Origin: Clostridia bacterium
Lineage (GTDB): Bacteria; Bacillota; Clostridia; Christensenellales; Borkfalkiaceae
NCBI GenBank assembly: GCA_017471785.1
Contig: JAFURP010000009.1
Span: 1 to 42,040 of the forward strand
Reading direction: 5' to 3'
Length of the DNA: 42,040 nt
The notes below the pieces were generated by a model. It was not told the DNA's origin, did not search any database, and saw nothing but the letters and a program-made list of their open reading frames with translations. The translations under genes and the position numbers were made by a program. Positions within the stretch are counted from its first letter, which is position 1. Each line of letters starts with the position of its first letter. Positions 39,593-42,040 of this stretch are shown here, piece by piece.

Positions 39593-42040
39593 CGTCTTCT
39601 TTCCTCCCCGTAAACGCCAACGCTACCGCGCTCGCGATACCAACGCCCGCCACCGCAAACAATACGATGGCGACGATCGTCGTCGTAGCCAAGCCGCTCG
39701 GCTCCTCCGTCGGCGCGCTTTCGCCTACGACCGTGAGCTTCACTTCCTTTTCCGACAGATTGCCGCTCTCGTCCACGACCTTATAGCAAACGGTGTATTC
39801 GCCTGCCTCCGCCGCCTTGAACTCCGCGCCGCTGAAAACCTGCTCGCCGTCCTTTTTCACGATAATTTTTAAGGTCGTTTTGGTATCGTAATCGTCGATC
39901 TCGGGCGTCAGGTCGATCCGCTCGCCCAAATTGCAGGTAAACGCTTCGGGCGTCGTGATCACGGGAGCGGAGAAATCGCCCGCAACGATCGTACGCGTTA
40001 ATCTGCCCACGTTCCCAAAGCTATCCGTTACCTTATAAACTACCACGTATTCGCCCGCGTCGAGATAGTTGAGCTTGGTTACCTTCGTCACTATCCCGTT
40101 CGGAAGCGTGACTCTTTCCAAAACGTATTGATAGGTTTTGATATCCTGTGGATTGGTCACGTATACGTCCGTGAGATCGATCTGCGGCTTGGCGTTCTTG
40201 CCGTCCGTGAAATCGTATCGGTTGACCACCCCGTCCTGCAACGCCAAAACGGGCAAAATATTGTCCCTTACGGGAATATTCGAATACTGTATCCTCGTAT
40301 TCCCCACGCTGTCGGTAAAGCCCTCGTATTTCACCGTCAAGCTATCGTAGCTCGTCGGCGTATACGTAAATTTACCGTCTACCGCCGTCAGCTCGGTATA
40401 GCTCTCGCCGCCGTCCGTGGACAGGTATACCCTACCTGCCGTAACGGTGTTGCCGTCCAAAACGTCGTAGCAAACGGGCGTTACGTTTACCGCCTCGCCC
40501 ACGATCGCCACGGGCGTGCTCGCGCTCACCTGCGGAGCGCTCAAATCCCATATCTTACCGCTCTCGTCGTTCTCGTAATACAGCCCTTGACCGTTGAGCG
40601 AATAGATGGTCATATTGATATTTCTTGCGTACGCTTCCGTAAAGCCCACGTAGCCGTTGGTCACGTCGTAGCTTAATTCGGGGATATCCGCCTCCGTCGT
40701 GGAATGGATCGCCGTCGTCGTATCGCTCGTCATCGAGGTAAATTGCACCGAAACGGTGTAGCCTCCCACGAAATCGCTTGCCGAAAGAGTGGAGAACGAT
40801 TGCGCCTTGTACGCCGCGTCCGCCCAATCAACGCCGTCGTTGTTGGACAGGTCGCGGATAAGATAATCGGTCGGCTGCGAACGGGAATACGCCTCGTTGT
40901 TATCTCCCGTAACCAACGCCGCGGTAGAATATACCTTCATCTCCATCGGGTCGAAGCGGATATTGCTTACGAAGGGCGTAGGATACGTCCAAGCCCAACC
41001 GTTTTCGGGCGGCTTGCTCACCGCGTAATTGGAAAAGCTGGTCATAGGAAGCGTCGTATAATCCTTTAAGACGTTCGCGCAAGTTCCCGTTGCGTGATTC
41101 AAGCCGTAGCCGTAATGTTCAACGCCGCTCGGGTCGGTTATATAATAGCCGTCGCCGCTCACCTGCACGCGCGCCGAAGCCGCATACGCGCCGAAGCCCT
41201 GCGCCGTACTGCCGCTCGTCATATATACCGTAAACCACTTACTGCTATCCGTTACCGAAGTAAACGTAAACGCCACCTCTTTCACGTCCGCGTAAGGATT
41301 GTATACGTCCTCGAAATAGTTCGTCCAATCGTCCGTCGTGGTGTTGAACGCCGCCGACGACCAATCCTCTACCTTCGACGTATACGTATTTTTGGAATTG
41401 ATACGGAAATCCATATCGAATTCGCCGTTCATCGTATCGTTAAAGCTAAACGAAGCGCCCTCGGCGGTATCGCCGCTCGCCTTACCCTCCGAGGTGATGA
41501 GCAAGCCCTTTTTTCCGTCCACGCTATTCGCTTGGTTGTCCGTGACCGTCAATTTGTCGTCGTCCGCGGTGATCAGCTCGCTCGCGTGCGCGTTTTGCAC
41601 CGCGCCCAAGCCCTCCGTTTCCACGGGCATACCGTTCACGCTATACACGAGCATTTGCGCCGTTCTTTCATACGCCGTGCCCACGCCCTCGTCGTAGCAA
41701 AGGCTGCCGTTGTATTTTCCGAGCGTAGCGTTATACTCTTTATATCTTTCGTTGAACGTATTACCGTTTACCGTCGCGGAGATCGCAGCGAACGTCGTAT
41801 CCGTACGCGAGGTATCGATGCCCGCGGTTGCCTGTGCGGTCGCAAACGCCGCCGCAAGCTCGTTGCCCGTCACGTCGTTCGCCGTCACGTCGGCGTATTG
41901 CACCGAAACGGTGTAGCCGCTTGCGTAGCTGGCAAGCCCGTCGTCCGCGGTGAGCGTATACACCGTCGTCACCGTTTCAGCGGATAAAGAGGAATTATAA
42001 CTCTTTGCCGTGATCGCGCCCGTGGAAAGATCGAAACCGA
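39582..42040 (-). CDS. Large surface protein with Ig-like repeats, N-terminus outside the window
   Basis: The open frame continues to the right edge (upstream residues read FDLSTGAITAKSYNSS), so at least 818 C-terminal residues are seen and the true start is missing. Two similar modules contain GYTVSVQY and GYTVSVQF, each followed about 60-90 residues later by an AYERTAQMLVYS or AYARNINMTIYS strand, which shows an internal duplication. Between them is a long beta-rich stretch. Toward the end there are Ig-like repeats (YVVVYKVTDSFGNVGR; YTVCYKVVDESGNLSEKEVKL). The anchor is TTTIVAIVLFAVAGVGIASA with a short RKEDDEE tail. Likely a sugar-binding or adhesive exoprotein; function not established. 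Confidence 0.87.
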   Translation of the reverse strand, partial: GFDLSTGAITAKSYNSSLSAETVTTVYTLTADDGLASYASGYTVSVQYADVTANDVTGNELAAAFATAQATAGIDTSRTDTTFAAISATVNGNTFNERYKEYNATLGKYNGSLCYDEGVGTAYERTAQMLVYSVNGMPVETEGLGAVQNAHASELITADDDKLTVTDNQANSVDGKKGLLITSEGKASGDTAEGASFSFNDTMNGEFDMDFRINSKNTYTSKVEDWSSAAFNTTTDDWTNYFEDVYNPYADVKEVAFTFTSVTDSSKWFTVYMTSGSTAQGFGAYAASARVQVSGDGYYITDPSGVEHYGYGLNHATGTCANVLKDYTTLPMTSFSNYAVSKPPENGWAWTYPTPFVSNIRFDPMEMKVYSTAALVTGDNNEAYSRSQPTDYLIRDLSNNDGVDWADAAYKAQSFSTLSASDFVGGYTVSVQFTSMTSDTTTAIHSTTEADIPELSYDVTNGYVGFTEAYARNINMTIYSLNGQGLYYENDESGKIWDLSAPQVSASTPVAIVGEAVNVTPVCYDVLDGNTVTAGRVYLSTDGGESYTELTAVDGKFTYTPTSYDSLTVKYEGFTDSVGNTRIQYSNIPVRDNILPVLALQDGVVNRYDFTDGKNAKPQIDLTDVYVTNPQDIKTYQYVLERVTLPNGIVTKVTKLNYLDAGEYVVVYKVTDSFGNVGRLTRTIVAGDFSAPVITTPEAFTCNLGERIDLTPEIDDYDTKTTLKIIVKKDGEQVFSGAEFKAAEAGEYTVCYKVVDESGNLSEKEVKLTVVGESAPTEEPSGLATTTIVAIVLFAVAGVGIASAVALAFTGRKEDDEE

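Noticed and set aside
41972..41972. Start of the giant surface protein at 41972
   Set aside because: The codon there is an in-frame GTG within continuous coding sequence; the frame stays open to 42040 and encodes typical domain residues, so the real start is outside the window.
1..42040. CRISPR array, insertion sequence or prophage
   Set aside because: I saw no regularly spaced repeats, transposase, integrase, or phage structural genes. The tRNA duplication is short and has no integrase nearby.

Overview
The window looks like chromosomal DNA of a monoderm Bacillota, most likely a gut-type Clostridia (a Christensenellales-like lineage is my guess; that placement is inference). Supporting observations are strong Shine-Dalgarno sites, textbook TTGACA-17-TATAAT promoters often with an extended -10 (TGC), Clostridia-type gene content (AsnA, two DegV proteins, a SpoIIA/Rsb-like sigma module, a CdaR-type regulator, two ECF transporter S components without their own ATPases, a cobalamin riboswitch), cell-surface proteins ending in a single membrane anchor, and no outer-membrane genes. 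Base composition is roughly even and codon use looks uniform. TGA is used as a stop.

Region 1 (1-10.3 kb) is mostly housekeeping: a UAP1-like UDP-sugar pyrophosphorylase with a coupled partial downstream gene; a HIRAN-like protein with an apparently leaderless mRNA; a MarR-DegV operon whose promoter lies between two near-identical palindromes; a bacterial-PH-domain membrane protein; a cobalamin-riboswitch operon (DUF4430 lipoprotein plus ECF S component); a second DegV; and a phosphohexomutase followed by transketolase.

Region 2 (10.4-22.7 kb): a membrane-anchored S41 protease with a PucR/CdaR-type regulator; an 8-TM protein with a Pro-rich linker and a distinctive C-terminal domain; a sigma-factor cassette (STAS, degenerate RsbW-like protein, sigma, intact RsbW-like ATPase); and a minus-strand run secA-prfB-tsaD-ArsP_2 permease.

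Region 3 (22.9-31.9 kb): asnA; bioY and metK; a leaderless radical-SAM gene; a small 45-codon gene missed by length filters; an ABC-F ATPase; an SPFH protein followed by a ribbon-helix-helix regulator; tRNA-Ser(UGA) preceded by a partial copy of itself; a DUF421 membrane protein; a cytosolic-type Cu/Zn superoxide dismutase.

Region 4 (32-42 kb) is an accessory carbohydrate/cell-surface island: DUF4838 and DUF4091 (GH123-like) glycosidase-like proteins, an AraC regulator, a metallophosphoesterase lipoprotein, and two membrane-anchored LamG/Ig-like surface proteins, the last running off the right edge. The surface genes overlap (11 nt, then 4 nt), so they are one translationally coupled unit.

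The least expected items are the duplicated 5' half of tRNA-Ser inside its own transcript, the riboswitch-controlled DUF4430/ECF pair, the sigma module with one dead-looking kinase, two leaderless genes, and the surface/glycosidase island.
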